A stretch of 64,000 nucleotides of DNA. Origin: an uncultured Acidobacteriota bacterium (lineage in GTDB: Bacteria > Acidobacteriota > UBA6911 > RPQK01 > JAJDTT01). The DNA lies in the NCBI GenBank assembly GCA_951812665.1, contig CATOST010000018.1:186001-250000 (forward strand), in the 5' to 3' direction. Shown one piece after another: positions 10,253 to 19,751 of the stretch. The notes beneath the pieces were generated by a model. The model had not been told where the DNA came from and made no database searches. It worked only from the letters and a program-made list of their open reading frames with translations. The stretch's first letter is position 1. Each line of letters begins with the position of its first letter. The translations under genes and the position numbers were made by a program.

Positions 10253-10520
10253 CGCCCCGTGGTAACGGTCGTCACGATGTGCGACCGGCTGTGCCTCATG
10301 GCGGACCGAGTTGTTCCACAGTTGCATACACCCGGAGTGCATGTTGGGAGGGTCCATCCGAGGCGCCTCAAGCCCCCCGTGCTGATCGATCCCCAGCCGT
10401 CTCGCCAGCACCCGAAAAATCGGATCCGGCCGCTTGTCCCAGGATCTACCTTCTCCATGAGACCGAGCGGCCGGGTCCGCATCGTGGAGAATTCTCCGGG
10501 TTGGTGTAGCCTCCCGACTC

Positions 10521-10625
10521 ATGGCGCAATCAGACTTCGTTCGGCGGCTGAATCGGATTGAAGTTCTACTGGGGATTATCGTTGCTCTGCAGATTGCGAC
10601 TTTCGGAGCCGTCATTTTCAACTAG
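10521..10625 (+). CDS. Putative 34-aa single-TM small protein (MAQSDFVRRLNRIEVLLGIIVALQIATFGAVIFN)
   Basis: ATG..TAG read directly; amphipathic N-terminus plus one hydrophobic helix; below ORF-caller cut-off. Confidence 0.4.
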   Translation: MAQSDFVRRLNRIEVLLGIIVALQIATFGAVIFN

Positions 10626-10905
10626 GTCGTCCTTGAACTGAGGGATCGGTCAAAGGCACTGCGACCGAAATCAACTTTGTAATTCCACAACTCGCCCGCC
10701 GTTCTTTTCCTCTTTCCCGGTGAGCCCATTCCGGCGAAAAACTCACATTTTCTGATGCGCGATCTGGGCGTTGACGAGCTCGCGACCCCGGGGGCGTTCT
10801 CTCTGATTCGGTAGGCTCATACTGAGGATTTTTGTATCTCTGTGTCTGTAGCTTGGGGTTAGGGCTAGAATAGGAGCTCGTCGCGCAGGACAGGAGAATA
10901 CGAAG

Positions 10906-12360
10906 ATGGAAACCAAGGCGGATATCGGGCTCATCGGTTTGGCGGTCATGGGCCAGAACCTGGTCCTGAACATGAACGATCACGGCTATACGGTGGCGGT
11001 CTTCAACCGGACGGTCTCCAAAGTGGACGACTTCCTCTCGGGGGAGGCCCGGGGAACGAAGGTTCTGGGGGCTCATTCCCTGGACGAACTTGTCCGGATG
11101 CTCAAACGGCCTCGGCAGGTCATGCTGATGGTCAAGGCCGGCTGGCCCGTCGACGAATTCATCCGGCAGCTCCTGGACCATCTGGAGCCGGGAGACATCA
11201 TCATCGACGGCGGGAACTCCAACTACGAAGACACCCGCCGCCGGGTCTCCCTGGTGGAGTCAAAGGGCCTTCTGTATATCGGAACCGGCGTCTCCGGCGG
11301 CGAGGAGGGAGCCCGGCTGGGGCCCTCCATCATGCCCGGCGGATCCGCCGAGGCCTGGCCCCAGGTCCGGCCCCTCTTCCAGTCCGTGGCGGCCAAGGTG
11401 GACGGAGGCGAACCCTGCTGCGAATGGGTGGGTGACGACGGCGCCGGGCACTTCGTCAAGATGGTCCACAATGGCATCGAATACGGAGACATGCAGCTCA
11501 TCTGCGAGGCTTACCATCTGATGAAGGCGGGATTGGGAATGCCCGCGGACGAGATCAGCCGCGTCTTCGCCCGCTGGAACCGGGGGAGGCTGGATTCCTA
11601 TCTGATCCGGATCACCCGGGACATATTGGCCGTCAAGGATGACGATGGAGGTCCGCTGGTGGAAAAGGTCCTGGATACCGCCGGCCAGAAGGGAACCGGG
11701 CGGTGGACCGTGATCTCGGCGTTGAACATGGGGGTGCCTCTCACCCTCATCGGAGAAGCCGTCCTGGCGCGGGCCCTGTCGGCCATCAAGGAGGATCGGG
11801 TCGAAGCTTCCCAGGTGCTGACCGGCCCCGCTGGCTCCGGCGCCGCGCCTGCAAGGGACCTGGTCGATGACCTGGAGCAAGCCCTCTACGCGTCCAAGAT
11901 CGTCTCCTACACGCAGGGGTATCAATTGATGCGGGCGGCGGCAGCCGAATACGGCTGGAACCTCGATTTCGGGGGCATCGCCCTGATGTGGAGAGGCGGT
12001 TGCATCATCCGTTCCGTCTTCCTGGGGAAGATCAAGGAGGCCTTCGACCGGGAGCCGGCTCTGAAGAACCTACTGTTGGATCCCTATTTCAAGGAGCAGG
12101 TGGAGGGTGCCCAGGAGTCGTGGCGCCGCGTCGTCTCCCGGGCGGTCCGCTGGGGAATCCCGGTCCCGGCGACCTCCAGCGCCTTGGCCTTCTATGACGG
12201 CTACCGGCAAGCCTGGCTTCCCGCCAACCTCCTGCAGTCCCAGCGGGACTACTTCGGCGCCCACACCTACGAGCGCGTCGACCGGCCCCGCGGCGAGTTC
12301 TTCCATACTCGCTGGACGGAATCTGTCGAGGCTGCAGTTCCAGACTTAGAAACAAGATAA
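10906..12360 (+). CDS. gnd: 6-phosphogluconate dehydrogenase, decarboxylating; last codons derived from an IS-end remnant
   Basis: IGLIGLAVMGQNLVLNMNDHGY, GVSGGEEGARLGPSIMPGG and FVKMVHNGIEYGDMQ. Confidence 0.93.
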   Translation: METKADIGLIGLAVMGQNLVLNMNDHGYTVAVFNRTVSKVDDFLSGEARGTKVLGAHSLDELVRMLKRPRQVMLMVKAGWPVDEFIRQLLDHLEPGDIIIDGGNSNYEDTRRRVSLVESKGLLYIGTGVSGGEEGARLGPSIMPGGSAEAWPQVRPLFQSVAAKVDGGEPCCEWVGDDGAGHFVKMVHNGIEYGDMQLICEAYHLMKAGLGMPADEISRVFARWNRGRLDSYLIRITRDILAVKDDDGGPLVEKVLDTAGQKGTGRWTVISALNMGVPLTLIGEAVLARALSAIKEDRVEASQVLTGPAGSGAAPARDLVDDLEQALYASKIVSYTQGYQLMRAAAAEYGWNLDFGGIALMWRGGCIIRSVFLGKIKEAFDREPALKNLLLDPYFKEQVEGAQESWRRVVSRAVRWGIPVPATSSALAFYDGYRQAWLPANLLQSQRDYFGAHTYERVDRPRGEFFHTRWTESVEAAVPDLETR

Positions 12361-12460
12361 CTCCTTGATCATAAAGGGATAAATCACGAAATTGGTTTAG
12401 CGGCCACCGGGCGCGCCTTGATCAATTCCAACAGCCGTCGCTACGGTGGTGTCCATCGTA
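12337..12460. mobile_element. IS1634-type element remnant (3' transposase end)
   Basis: GTTCCAGACTTAGAAACAAGATAACTCCTTGATCATAAAGGGATAA matches 28777-28822 with few mismatches; minus strand reads RLLELIKARPV versus HRALELVKVFPV. Confidence 0.8.
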
Positions 12461-12467
12461 GATCCTG

Positions 12468-12492
12468 AGAACGTGACTGTCCCTTTCTCCCA
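12468..12492. repeat. Dispersed repeat copy (GAACGTGACTGTCCCTTTCTCC)
   Basis: Near-identical to 54319-54345 and 12572-12596. Confidence 0.75.
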
Positions 12493-12511
12493 CCCTTCTC
12501 CCATGCGCTGG

Positions 12512-12646
12512 TTATGTCATGATCGAGCAGTCGAAGCGGTGTGGACCTATTTGGGGGGAGGAGATCACGAGAGCGAACGTAACTGTCCTCTTCTCGCGTG
12601 CGCAGCCCTGCTCTCGATGGTGTCTCAATAGGTAAATCCGCTTCAT
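12512..12646 (-). pseudogene. Truncated HicA-like toxin remnant
   Basis: MKRIYLLRHHREQGC resembles a HicA N-terminus; ATG overlaps the hicB stop (ATGA); homology ends at the dispersed repeat. Confidence 0.55.
12572..12596. repeat. Dispersed repeat copy (GCGAACGTAACTGTCCTCTTCTCGC)
   Basis: Same family; interrupts the hicA remnant. Confidence 0.7.
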
Positions 12647-12852
12647 GCAACAACGACTTTCTCCTCAAAGTAGTCGTCTCCCGTAGCGGACAGGGCATCC
12701 CGCCGGTTGAGTTCAAGTGCTTCGGGGAGCGTTTCGGCGAGGCTTTGCATCAATTCCTCATGCGTGCGTTCCTGGCAATTCACGCCGGGCACTTCTTCAA
12801 TCCAGCCGATCCACCATTCTCCGCGATGCTTCACAATGGCCGTATATTCCAT
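12643..12852 (-). CDS. hicB: HicB-family antitoxin
   Basis: MEYTAIVKHRGEWWIGWIEEVPGVNCQERTHEELMQSLAETLPEALELN, HicB/UPF0150-like. Confidence 0.8.
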   Translation of the reverse strand: MEYTAIVKHRGEWWIGWIEEVPGVNCQERTHEELMQSLAETLPEALELNRRDALSATGDDYFEEKVVVA

Positions 12853-12926
12853 ACTTGCTCCTTCTCTTCCCTTCCATGCTCCCCAGCCTGAAGAGACCGT
12901 TACTGTCCACTTCTTTGTCCCCGGCC

Positions 12927-13805
12927 TCAGACCAGCCCCTGGAAGGCTCGAAACAGGGTCCGGTAGTAGTGCATGACGCGGATCGGATCGGTGCTCTCGG
13001 GGATCTCGGCCAGGCAGTAGCCCGGATATTCCATCTCCCTGAGCAGACGGAAGAGGAGCCGCCAGGGATATTCTTCGACGAAGAGGTCCCGCATGTGGAC
13101 CAGGGAGATCCGGTCCTTGATCAGGTTGAAGTTGGTCTTCACCCCCCCGTCCAGGAGGTCCGTCTTGTTGGAGTTCCAGCAGATCCGGACGTTGTCGTGA
13201 TCCGCGTAGTCCAACATCTTCCGGATGCGGGGGATGCGGCCGGTCTCGCGTCCGTGAACCTCCATCCGGATCTGCACGCCCCAGCCGTTGCCGTAGGCTC
13301 CGCATTCCCTCAGGGCCAGTCCGATCTGTTCCAGGGTCTTCTCCTCCGGGACCCCCTCGGGGAGGCCGTTGGGGCGCACCTTGACGCCGGGGGCCCCGAC
13401 GTCGTGGGCCAGCCGGACAAAGGCCTTGGTCTCTTCGATGTTGCGGCGCAGGACTTCCGGATCGGGCGAGTGGTACTCGCAGGCGCTGCCCAGGCCCACC
13501 AGGCGGACCGGTGAATCCTGAAATCGCATCATCACCTCCCGGCGCTTCTCGGGAGAAATGTCGATCTCGACGCCATGGGCGTGGGTGCTCCGCAGCTCGA
13601 CCCCCTCGAACCCGGTTTCGGCGCAGTTGCGGATGAGCGTCTCCAGATCCCAGCTCCGGCCCAGGTTGTAGGTCACCGTCCCCAGCCGCAGGGGAGGTGT
13701 CCGGGTGGTTTGCCGGGTCGAAGCGGGCAAGGCGGAAGTTTCTCCGGTCCGGAGTCCGGCCGGCGCCGATGCCGCCGCTGCACCCAGAAATCGTCTTCTC
13801 TCCAT
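12927..13805 (-). CDS. Sugar phosphate isomerase/epimerase (TIM barrel), signal-bearing
   Basis: MERRRFLGAAAAS N-terminus; ETGFEGVELRST and CWNSNKTDLLDGG. Confidence 0.8.
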   Translation of the reverse strand: MERRRFLGAAAASAPAGLRTGETSALPASTRQTTRTPPLRLGTVTYNLGRSWDLETLIRNCAETGFEGVELRSTHAHGVEIDISPEKRREVMMRFQDSPVRLVGLGSACEYHSPDPEVLRRNIEETKAFVRLAHDVGAPGVKVRPNGLPEGVPEEKTLEQIGLALRECGAYGNGWGVQIRMEVHGRETGRIPRIRKMLDYADHDNVRICWNSNKTDLLDGGVKTNFNLIKDRISLVHMRDLFVEEYPWRLLFRLLREMEYPGYCLAEIPESTDPIRVMHYYRTLFRAFQGLV

Positions 13806-13843
13806 GGTTCTCTCCCTGATTGCGCTACCGTGCGGACTCGGTG

Positions 13844-14383
13844 TTACCGGTGCCCCGACACCAACAATTCCTGATAGCTTCTGATGACGCCGCCGCGGCT
13901 CTCTTGGAATTCGAGGGCGCTCCGCCGATCCTTGAAGGCGACGAGCCCGGGCAGGCACCGGTCCCAGGCCAGAGTGTACTGGTGTCCGGATCCATCTTCT
14001 CGCGGCCGTTCCATTGAGCAGCATTGGCGGACCGAGCTGTCTTCGACGTAGACGGCCTGTTCGGCAGGGAAGAGCTCTCCCGTGGAGACGTCGCCGATCC
14101 ATGCCTCTTTCACCCGGTCGCTGTTCAATTCCTGGTAATGGAGCCCGCAGCGAGGACAGCAGACGTGGAGGTCATCTCCTCCGGACAGTACGATTCGGTA
14201 GGTCGAAGATCCATGCAGAGGTCTCTGGCAGACGGCGCAGGTTCCCGACTCCAGCGTGTACAGGAAATAGCCGCTGCCGGCCAGCAGCAATATCAAGAGT
14301 ATGAGCGCAGTTCCTCGAAGCACCTGGGAGCCATTTCCGGCACGCTTGGCCGGAGCGTCGGGCGGCGGCCCATTTTCCTTCAT
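13844..14383 (-). CDS. NosL/TRASH-like metal-binding membrane-anchored protein
   Basis: TM anchor then CAVCQRPLHGSSTYRIVLSGGDDLHVCCPRCGLHY. Confidence 0.65.
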   Translation of the reverse strand: MKENGPPPDAPAKRAGNGSQVLRGTALILLILLLAGSGYFLYTLESGTCAVCQRPLHGSSTYRIVLSGGDDLHVCCPRCGLHYQELNSDRVKEAWIGDVSTGELFPAEQAVYVEDSSVRQCCSMERPREDGSGHQYTLAWDRCLPGLVAFKDRRSALEFQESRGGVIRSYQELLVSGHR

Positions 14384-14422
14384 GGCACAGTCACCCTGGG
14401 AGCCGGTCTCCGCTTGCCGAGA

Positions 14423-15103
14423 CTACGGCAGCTCGCGGCGAAGTTTCTCATAGTATGCTTGATTCAGAGGCTCCTTGAGTTGAAAGCGAAAGACCCGCAT
14501 CTTGTCGAAGTTGCGGCGGTTCTCTTCGTAGGTCCGGATCTCCAGTTCGTACCGTTGCGAGGACCAGACGTTGGCCACGTCCCGATCCTTTCTCCATTTC
14601 CTCGAATCCGACGGGTCCTCGCTGTCGTAGACGATGGTCTCCGGGCCGAAATAGAGCGTGCCTTCGCAGCCTCCGAGAGTGTGCTTGTGTTTGGCCGGGA
14701 CCTGGTACTCGGCGTCAATGGGGTCGGTCACGCGATCGGTCACCGGTTTCTTCAACTTGCCGGAGATGAGCGACAGCGTCCGGTCGGAAAATGTCTGATC
14801 AGAAGACAGCAGCTCGAAGTCGAAGACCTTGTCCTGGCCCAGCCGGAGCTTCTGGTCTTCGTAGGTGAGCACGCTCAGGTGAGAGGGGGACTTGCGGTCG
14901 ACGCTCTGAATGTCTTGCCAGACCCACTTCCGGTTGTGGTCCATCTTTTTCGGCGACCTGTATTCGATCCCCTCCTGGTCGATGATCAATTCGCCTTCGC
15001 ACTTGCCCCAGGGATCGTGGTCGTGCCTGACCCGAATCGAATCTCCCCAGGCGCCGGTGGCGAAACAGAGCAGTGTCAGGAGAGCGAACGGACTTGGTTT
15101 CAT
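14423..15103 (-). CDS. Secreted hypothetical protein linked to the RND copper-efflux genes
   Basis: Signal peptide MKPSPFALLTLLCFATGAWG; internal duplication (CEGELIIDQEGIEYRS / CEGTLYFGPETIVYDS); 4-bp overlap with the RND gene. Confidence 0.65.
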   Translation of the reverse strand: MKPSPFALLTLLCFATGAWGDSIRVRHDHDPWGKCEGELIIDQEGIEYRSPKKMDHNRKWVWQDIQSVDRKSPSHLSVLTYEDQKLRLGQDKVFDFELLSSDQTFSDRTLSLISGKLKKPVTDRVTDPIDAEYQVPAKHKHTLGGCEGTLYFGPETIVYDSEDPSDSRKWRKDRDVANVWSSQRYELEIRTYEENRRNFDKMRVFRFQLKEPLNQAYYEKLRRELP

Positions 15104-18100
15104 TTCAGCTTCCAACCCTTCCAGATGTAGTAGATGACGGGGTAGACACAGAGTTCCAGGAGGACGGAAGTCGTCACTCCTCCGACCATGGGTGCGGCGA
15201 TTCTCTTCATGACGTCCGCGCCGGCTCCATGGCTCCACATGATGGGAATGAGACCCGCGAGGATGATGCAGGCTGTCATCACCTTGGGGCGCACACGGTG
15301 GACCGCGCCTTCGCGGATGCTTTCGGTCAGATCCGAAGGGGAGCGCATGCGTCCCGCACGGACTGCCTTCCCGTAGGCCACGTTCAGGTAGAGTAGCATC
15401 ACCACGCCGGTTTCCGCATCCAGTCCCATCAGGGCGATGATCCCGACCCAGACCGCAACGCTCATGTTGTAGTCGAGCAGATAGAGCAGCCAGAACGCCC
15501 CCACCAGGGAAAAGGGGACCGCCAGGAACACGATGGCCGTCTGGAAAACGGACCGCGTGTTCAGGTAGATGATGACGAAGACGATCAACAGCGTCATGGG
15601 GATCACGGCCATCAGGTGTCGTCGGGTCCGCTCCATGTGCTCGAATTGACCGCTCCAGATGACGTTGTATCCGTCCGGGATGTCGACCTGACCGGCGACG
15701 GCCTGCCGGGCCATCGTCACGTAGCTCCCCAGGTCGATGTCCGCCAGATCGACGTAGATCCAGGCGTTGGGGCGGGAATTCTCGGTCTTGATGGAAGACG
15801 GCCCCTTCCGAATTCGGATGGAGGCCAACTGTCCCAGGGGAATCTGCGCCCCGTGGGGTGTGGGAACCAGGATTTCCCGCAGGGCGGGAAAATTGTCCCG
15901 CAATTCCCGGCTGTAGCGCAGATTCACCGGATAGCGTTCCAGGCCTTCGACGGTGGTGGTGATGTTCATTCCCCCGATGGCCGACTGGATCACGTCCTGC
16001 ACGTCGCCCACGGTGAGCCCGTAGCGGGCGATGGCGTCCCGCCGGATGTCGAAGTCCAGGTAGTTGCCCTCCATGACCCGCTCCGAGTAGACGGAGAGGG
16101 TGCCGGGCAGGCGGCGGACAACCGCCTCGATCTCCTGCCCCAGGTTCTGGAGCACGGTAAGGTCCGGTCCCGACAACTTGATCCCGACCGGGGTCTTGAT
16201 TCCGGTGGAGAGCATGGCGATCCGGGTCTTGATGGGCATGGTCCAGGTGTTGGTGAGCCCAGGGAACTGAATGGCTTCGTTCAACTCGTCGATGAGGAGG
16301 TCCGGGGTCATGCCGGGGCGCCACTCGGACTCGGGTTTGAGCATGATGGTGGTCTCGATCATGCTCAGCGGGGCGGGGTCGGTGGCAGTGTCGGCCCGCC
16401 CGATCTTCCCGAAGACGCGGTCAACCTCGGGAAAGGAGGCGATGATCTTGTCCGTCCGCTGCAGGATCTCTCTGGCCTTGGTGGTGGAGATTCCGGGCAG
16501 TGTCGTCGGCATGTAGAGCAGGTCGCCTTCGTACAGGGGGGGCATGAACTCGGATCCCAGGCGGGAGTAGGGAAACCAGGTCAACCCCAAGGTCCCCGCG
16601 GTCAGGATCAGGACCGTCCACTTCCACCTCAGGAGGAGACGGAGCACCGGGTCGTAGAGCCCAATCAGGATACGGCTGAGGGGATTCCTTTTCTCGGAAC
16701 GGATCCTCCCCCGGATCCAGTAACCCATGAGGACCGGTACCAGGGTGATCGCCAGGATCGAGGCCGCTGCCATGGACCAGGTCTTGGTATAGGCCAGCGG
16801 CTTGAACAGCCTCCCTTCCTGGGCCTCCAGCGTGAAGACCGGAATGAAGGAGACGGTGATGACCAGCATGGCGAAGAAGAGGGTGGGGCCGACCTCCTTG
16901 GAGGCTTCGGCGATGATCTGCCAGTGGTCCTTGTTGCCGCGATCCGCCTCCAGGTGTTTGTGGGCGTTCTCGATCATGATGACGGCGCCGTCGACCATGG
17001 CCCCGATGGCGATGGCGATGCCCCCCAGGGACATGATGTTGGCGTCGATCCCCTGACGCTCCATGACGATGAAGGAGATGAGGACCGCCACCGGCAGGGT
17101 GATGATGGCCACCAGCGAGGAGCGCAGATGGAGCAGAAACAGGATGCACACCAGGGCGACCGCCAGCCCCTCTTCCAGGAGCTTCTCCCCCAGCGTCTTC
17201 ACCGCCCGTTCGATCAGAGCCGAACGGTCGTAGACGGTCAGGATCTCCACGTCCCCGGGCAGACCCTGACGCAGTTCCTCCAACTTCTCCTTGACTCCTC
17301 GAATGACCTGGTGGGTATTGGCCCCGGACCGCACCACGACGATTCCGCCGACCACTTCTCCCTCGCCGTTGTATTCGGCGATCCCCCGCCGCATCTCGGG
17401 TCCAATCTGGACCGTGGCCACGTCTCTCAGGAGAATCGGCGTTCCGGCCGGCGACACCGCCAGCGCAATCTCCCGGAGGTCCGCCACGTTTCGGATATAC
17501 CCCCGGCCGCGGATCATGAACTCGGTTTCCGACATCTCCAGGACCCGTCCGCCCACTTCGTTGTTGCTCCGCTGGACGGCCTGGCGAATCCTGGAGATGG
17601 GAATGTCGTAGGCTCGGAGCCTGTTGGGGTCCACGGTGATCTGGTACTGCTTGACGAAGCCGCCGACACTGGCCACTTCCGACACGCCGTCGACCGAGGT
17701 GAGCTCGTACTTGAGGAACCAGTCCTGGATGCTGCGCAGTTCGGCCAGATTTCTCCGGTCCGACTTGAGGACGTACATGAAGGCCCAGCCGACGCCGCTG
17801 GCGTCCGGTCCCAGGGTGGGGCTCACTCCCTTGGGAAGACGGGCACTGACGTAGTTCAGGGACTCCAGCACCCGGCTCCGGGCCCAGTACATGTCCGTCC
17901 CGTCTTCGAAGATGACGTAAACGAATGAGGCGCCGAAGAAAGAGTATCCCCGCACCACCTTCGAATAGGGCACCGAGAGCATCTGGGTGGTGATGGGGTA
18001 GGTCAACTGGTCTTCCACCACCTGCGGCGCCTGGCCCGGATACTCGGCGTAGATGATCACCTGGACGTCGGAGAGATCGGGAATGGCGTCCAGAGCCGTC

Positions 18101-18198
18101 CTCTGGAAGGAGTAGAGTCCGGCCAGGATGGCGAAACCGGTGGCCAGGACGACCAGGAGCCGGTTTTCCAGGGACCAGTCGATGATTCTTCCCAGCAT
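15100..18198 (-). CDS. cusA: Heavy-metal efflux RND permease, CusA/CzcA family
   Basis: 1032 aa; MLGRIIDWSLENRLLVVLATGFAILAGLYSFQRTALDAIPDLSDVQVIIYAEYPGQAPQVVEDQ. Confidence 0.92.
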   Translation of the reverse strand: MLGRIIDWSLENRLLVVLATGFAILAGLYSFQRTALDAIPDLSDVQVIIYAEYPGQAPQVVEDQLTYPITTQMLSVPYSKVVRGYSFFGASFVYVIFEDGTDMYWARSRVLESLNYVSARLPKGVSPTLGPDASGVGWAFMYVLKSDRRNLAELRSIQDWFLKYELTSVDGVSEVASVGGFVKQYQITVDPNRLRAYDIPISRIRQAVQRSNNEVGGRVLEMSETEFMIRGRGYIRNVADLREIALAVSPAGTPILLRDVATVQIGPEMRRGIAEYNGEGEVVGGIVVVRSGANTHQVIRGVKEKLEELRQGLPGDVEILTVYDRSALIERAVKTLGEKLLEEGLAVALVCILFLLHLRSSLVAIITLPVAVLISFIVMERQGIDANIMSLGGIAIAIGAMVDGAVIMIENAHKHLEADRGNKDHWQIIAEASKEVGPTLFFAMLVITVSFIPVFTLEAQEGRLFKPLAYTKTWSMAAASILAITLVPVLMGYWIRGRIRSEKRNPLSRILIGLYDPVLRLLLRWKWTVLILTAGTLGLTWFPYSRLGSEFMPPLYEGDLLYMPTTLPGISTTKAREILQRTDKIIASFPEVDRVFGKIGRADTATDPAPLSMIETTIMLKPESEWRPGMTPDLLIDELNEAIQFPGLTNTWTMPIKTRIAMLSTGIKTPVGIKLSGPDLTVLQNLGQEIEAVVRRLPGTLSVYSERVMEGNYLDFDIRRDAIARYGLTVGDVQDVIQSAIGGMNITTTVEGLERYPVNLRYSRELRDNFPALREILVPTPHGAQIPLGQLASIRIRKGPSSIKTENSRPNAWIYVDLADIDLGSYVTMARQAVAGQVDIPDGYNVIWSGQFEHMERTRRHLMAVIPMTLLIVFVIIYLNTRSVFQTAIVFLAVPFSLVGAFWLLYLLDYNMSVAVWVGIIALMGLDAETGVVMLLYLNVAYGKAVRAGRMRSPSDLTESIREGAVHRVRPKVMTACIILAGLIPIMWSHGAGADVMKRIAAPMVGGVTTSVLLELCVYPVIYYIWKGWKLK

Positions 18199-18224
18199 GT
18201 CTCAGATCGCCGCGGACTGGACCC

Positions 18225-19751
18225 TCAGTGCTGATGCTGCATGGAGGCTCCCGAGTCCCCCGTCGCGCCCGTGGAGTTCGGAGATACGATCTTCCGAATG
18301 GCCTCCTTCAGACGGCTCTCCGAATCGATGAGGAATTGGGAAGAGATCACGACGCGATCGCCCTCGGCCAGACCCTTTCTCACTTCCCAGAAGCCATTGC
18401 CGTTTCTGCCCACCACCACCTCCCGAACCTGGAAAGCTCCGTTTCCCCGATCCAGGACCACCAGGTTCCGGCGGCCGCTGTGGATCACCGAGTCCTCGGG
18501 GACCGCCAGCGCGCCGCGGACCGATGACACGTCGAAGGTGACGTTGGCGTACATGTCGGCGCGGAGGCTCGGATCGGGATCGATCAACTCCAGGGACACT
18601 TTCAGGGTCCGGGTCCGGCCGCTGAAAGCGGGAGACAGGAACCGGACGGCGCCGCGAAATTTCCGTCCCGGCTGGGAGGGGATCTCGATGGAGGCTGCTT
18701 GTCCGACTTGCATCCAGGGAATCTGATGTTCGAAGACCTCCGCCTCGACCCAGAGGCTGGAAGGATCGGCGATTTTGTAGAGGTTCATTCCGGGATGGAC
18801 TCGCATCCCCTCCAACGCCTCGTCCATCTTCTCCACCACGACGCCGCTGACCGGCGAGACCAGGGTGACGGTGTGCCGGAGCTCACGGGACTCTTCCAGT
18901 TGGCGGATCTGCTCCGAGTCGATGTGCCAGTGATCCAGGCGCCGCCGGCTGGACTCCACCAGGGAGCGGGCCCGCTCGGCCACCTCGGGGTACCGGTTTC
19001 CGCCGAGGCGCGCGGCGTATTCCATGGCCTGCAGGTACTCCTGCTGGCTGGTCACCAGTTCGGGGCTGTAGATCTCCAAGAGCTTTTGGCCTTCCTCGAC
19101 CGGCTCACCCACGTAGTTGACGTGGGCCTTCTCGATCCAACCGTCGAACTTGGTGTTGATCCACGACATTTTGCCTTCGTCGTAGACCAGGTTTCCCACG
19201 GTTCGGATGGTGAACGAGAGATCGGCCCGCCGGACGGCAACCCACTGCACGCCGAAGTTCTGGACGAAGGACGGATCAATTCGAACGATGTCCTGATCCC
19301 CGATCCCGGATTCCGATTCCGAAACGTCCGTCTGTTGCTTGTCTGCGGTGCGAGTCGCCATCTCACCGGAAACACCGCCGTCGTCCCTGGGGCCGTGCGA
19401 GAGTCGGGAATGGGACATGCCTTGGTCGGTGCCGGAACCTTCCGAGTGTGTCCCGGAGCCTTCCCGGTGTGAATCTGAGCCTTCACGGCCGGCGGTCGAC
19501 CCCTTCAACGGACTCAGACGCATCCCGCAGAGTGGGCAGCTTCCCGGCCCTTGCCGGATCACCTGGGGATGCATGCCGCAGGTCCAGAGTTGTCCCTCCT
19601 GGGAAGCTCGTTGGGGAGACAGGACGCCGAACCAGGAGGCGGCTCCGTTCCGGATCCGGTGACTCAAGCGCCAATCGAAAGGATCCACCAGGATCAGGGC
19701 GGCTGCACCCAGAAAAACCAGCAGGACCGAAAGAATCCTTGCCTTCATCAC
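18225..19751 (-). CDS. cusB: RND periplasmic adaptor (CusB family) with heavy-metal-binding domain
   Basis: CGMHPQVIRQGPGSCPLCGMRL; membrane-fusion protein core. Confidence 0.88.
   Translation of the reverse strand: MMKARILSVLLVFLGAAALILVDPFDWRLSHRIRNGAASWFGVLSPQRASQEGQLWTCGMHPQVIRQGPGSCPLCGMRLSPLKGSTAGREGSDSHREGSGTHSEGSGTDQGMSHSRLSHGPRDDGGVSGEMATRTADKQQTDVSESESGIGDQDIVRIDPSFVQNFGVQWVAVRRADLSFTIRTVGNLVYDEGKMSWINTKFDGWIEKAHVNYVGEPVEEGQKLLEIYSPELVTSQQEYLQAMEYAARLGGNRYPEVAERARSLVESSRRRLDHWHIDSEQIRQLEESRELRHTVTLVSPVSGVVVEKMDEALEGMRVHPGMNLYKIADPSSLWVEAEVFEHQIPWMQVGQAASIEIPSQPGRKFRGAVRFLSPAFSGRTRTLKVSLELIDPDPSLRADMYANVTFDVSSVRGALAVPEDSVIHSGRRNLVVLDRGNGAFQVREVVVGRNGNGFWEVRKGLAEGDRVVISSQFLIDSESRLKEAIRKIVSPNSTGATGDSGASMQHQH

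Noticed and set aside
8813-10621. 602-aa minus-strand ORF opposite the FGGY kinase
   Set aside because: Shadow ORF in high-GC sequence; the opposite frame has clear kinase motifs and this translation is low-complexity.
15616-17928. 770-aa plus-strand ORF opposite cusA
   Set aside because: Antisense shadow of a conserved RND permease; H/D/G-rich low-complexity translation.
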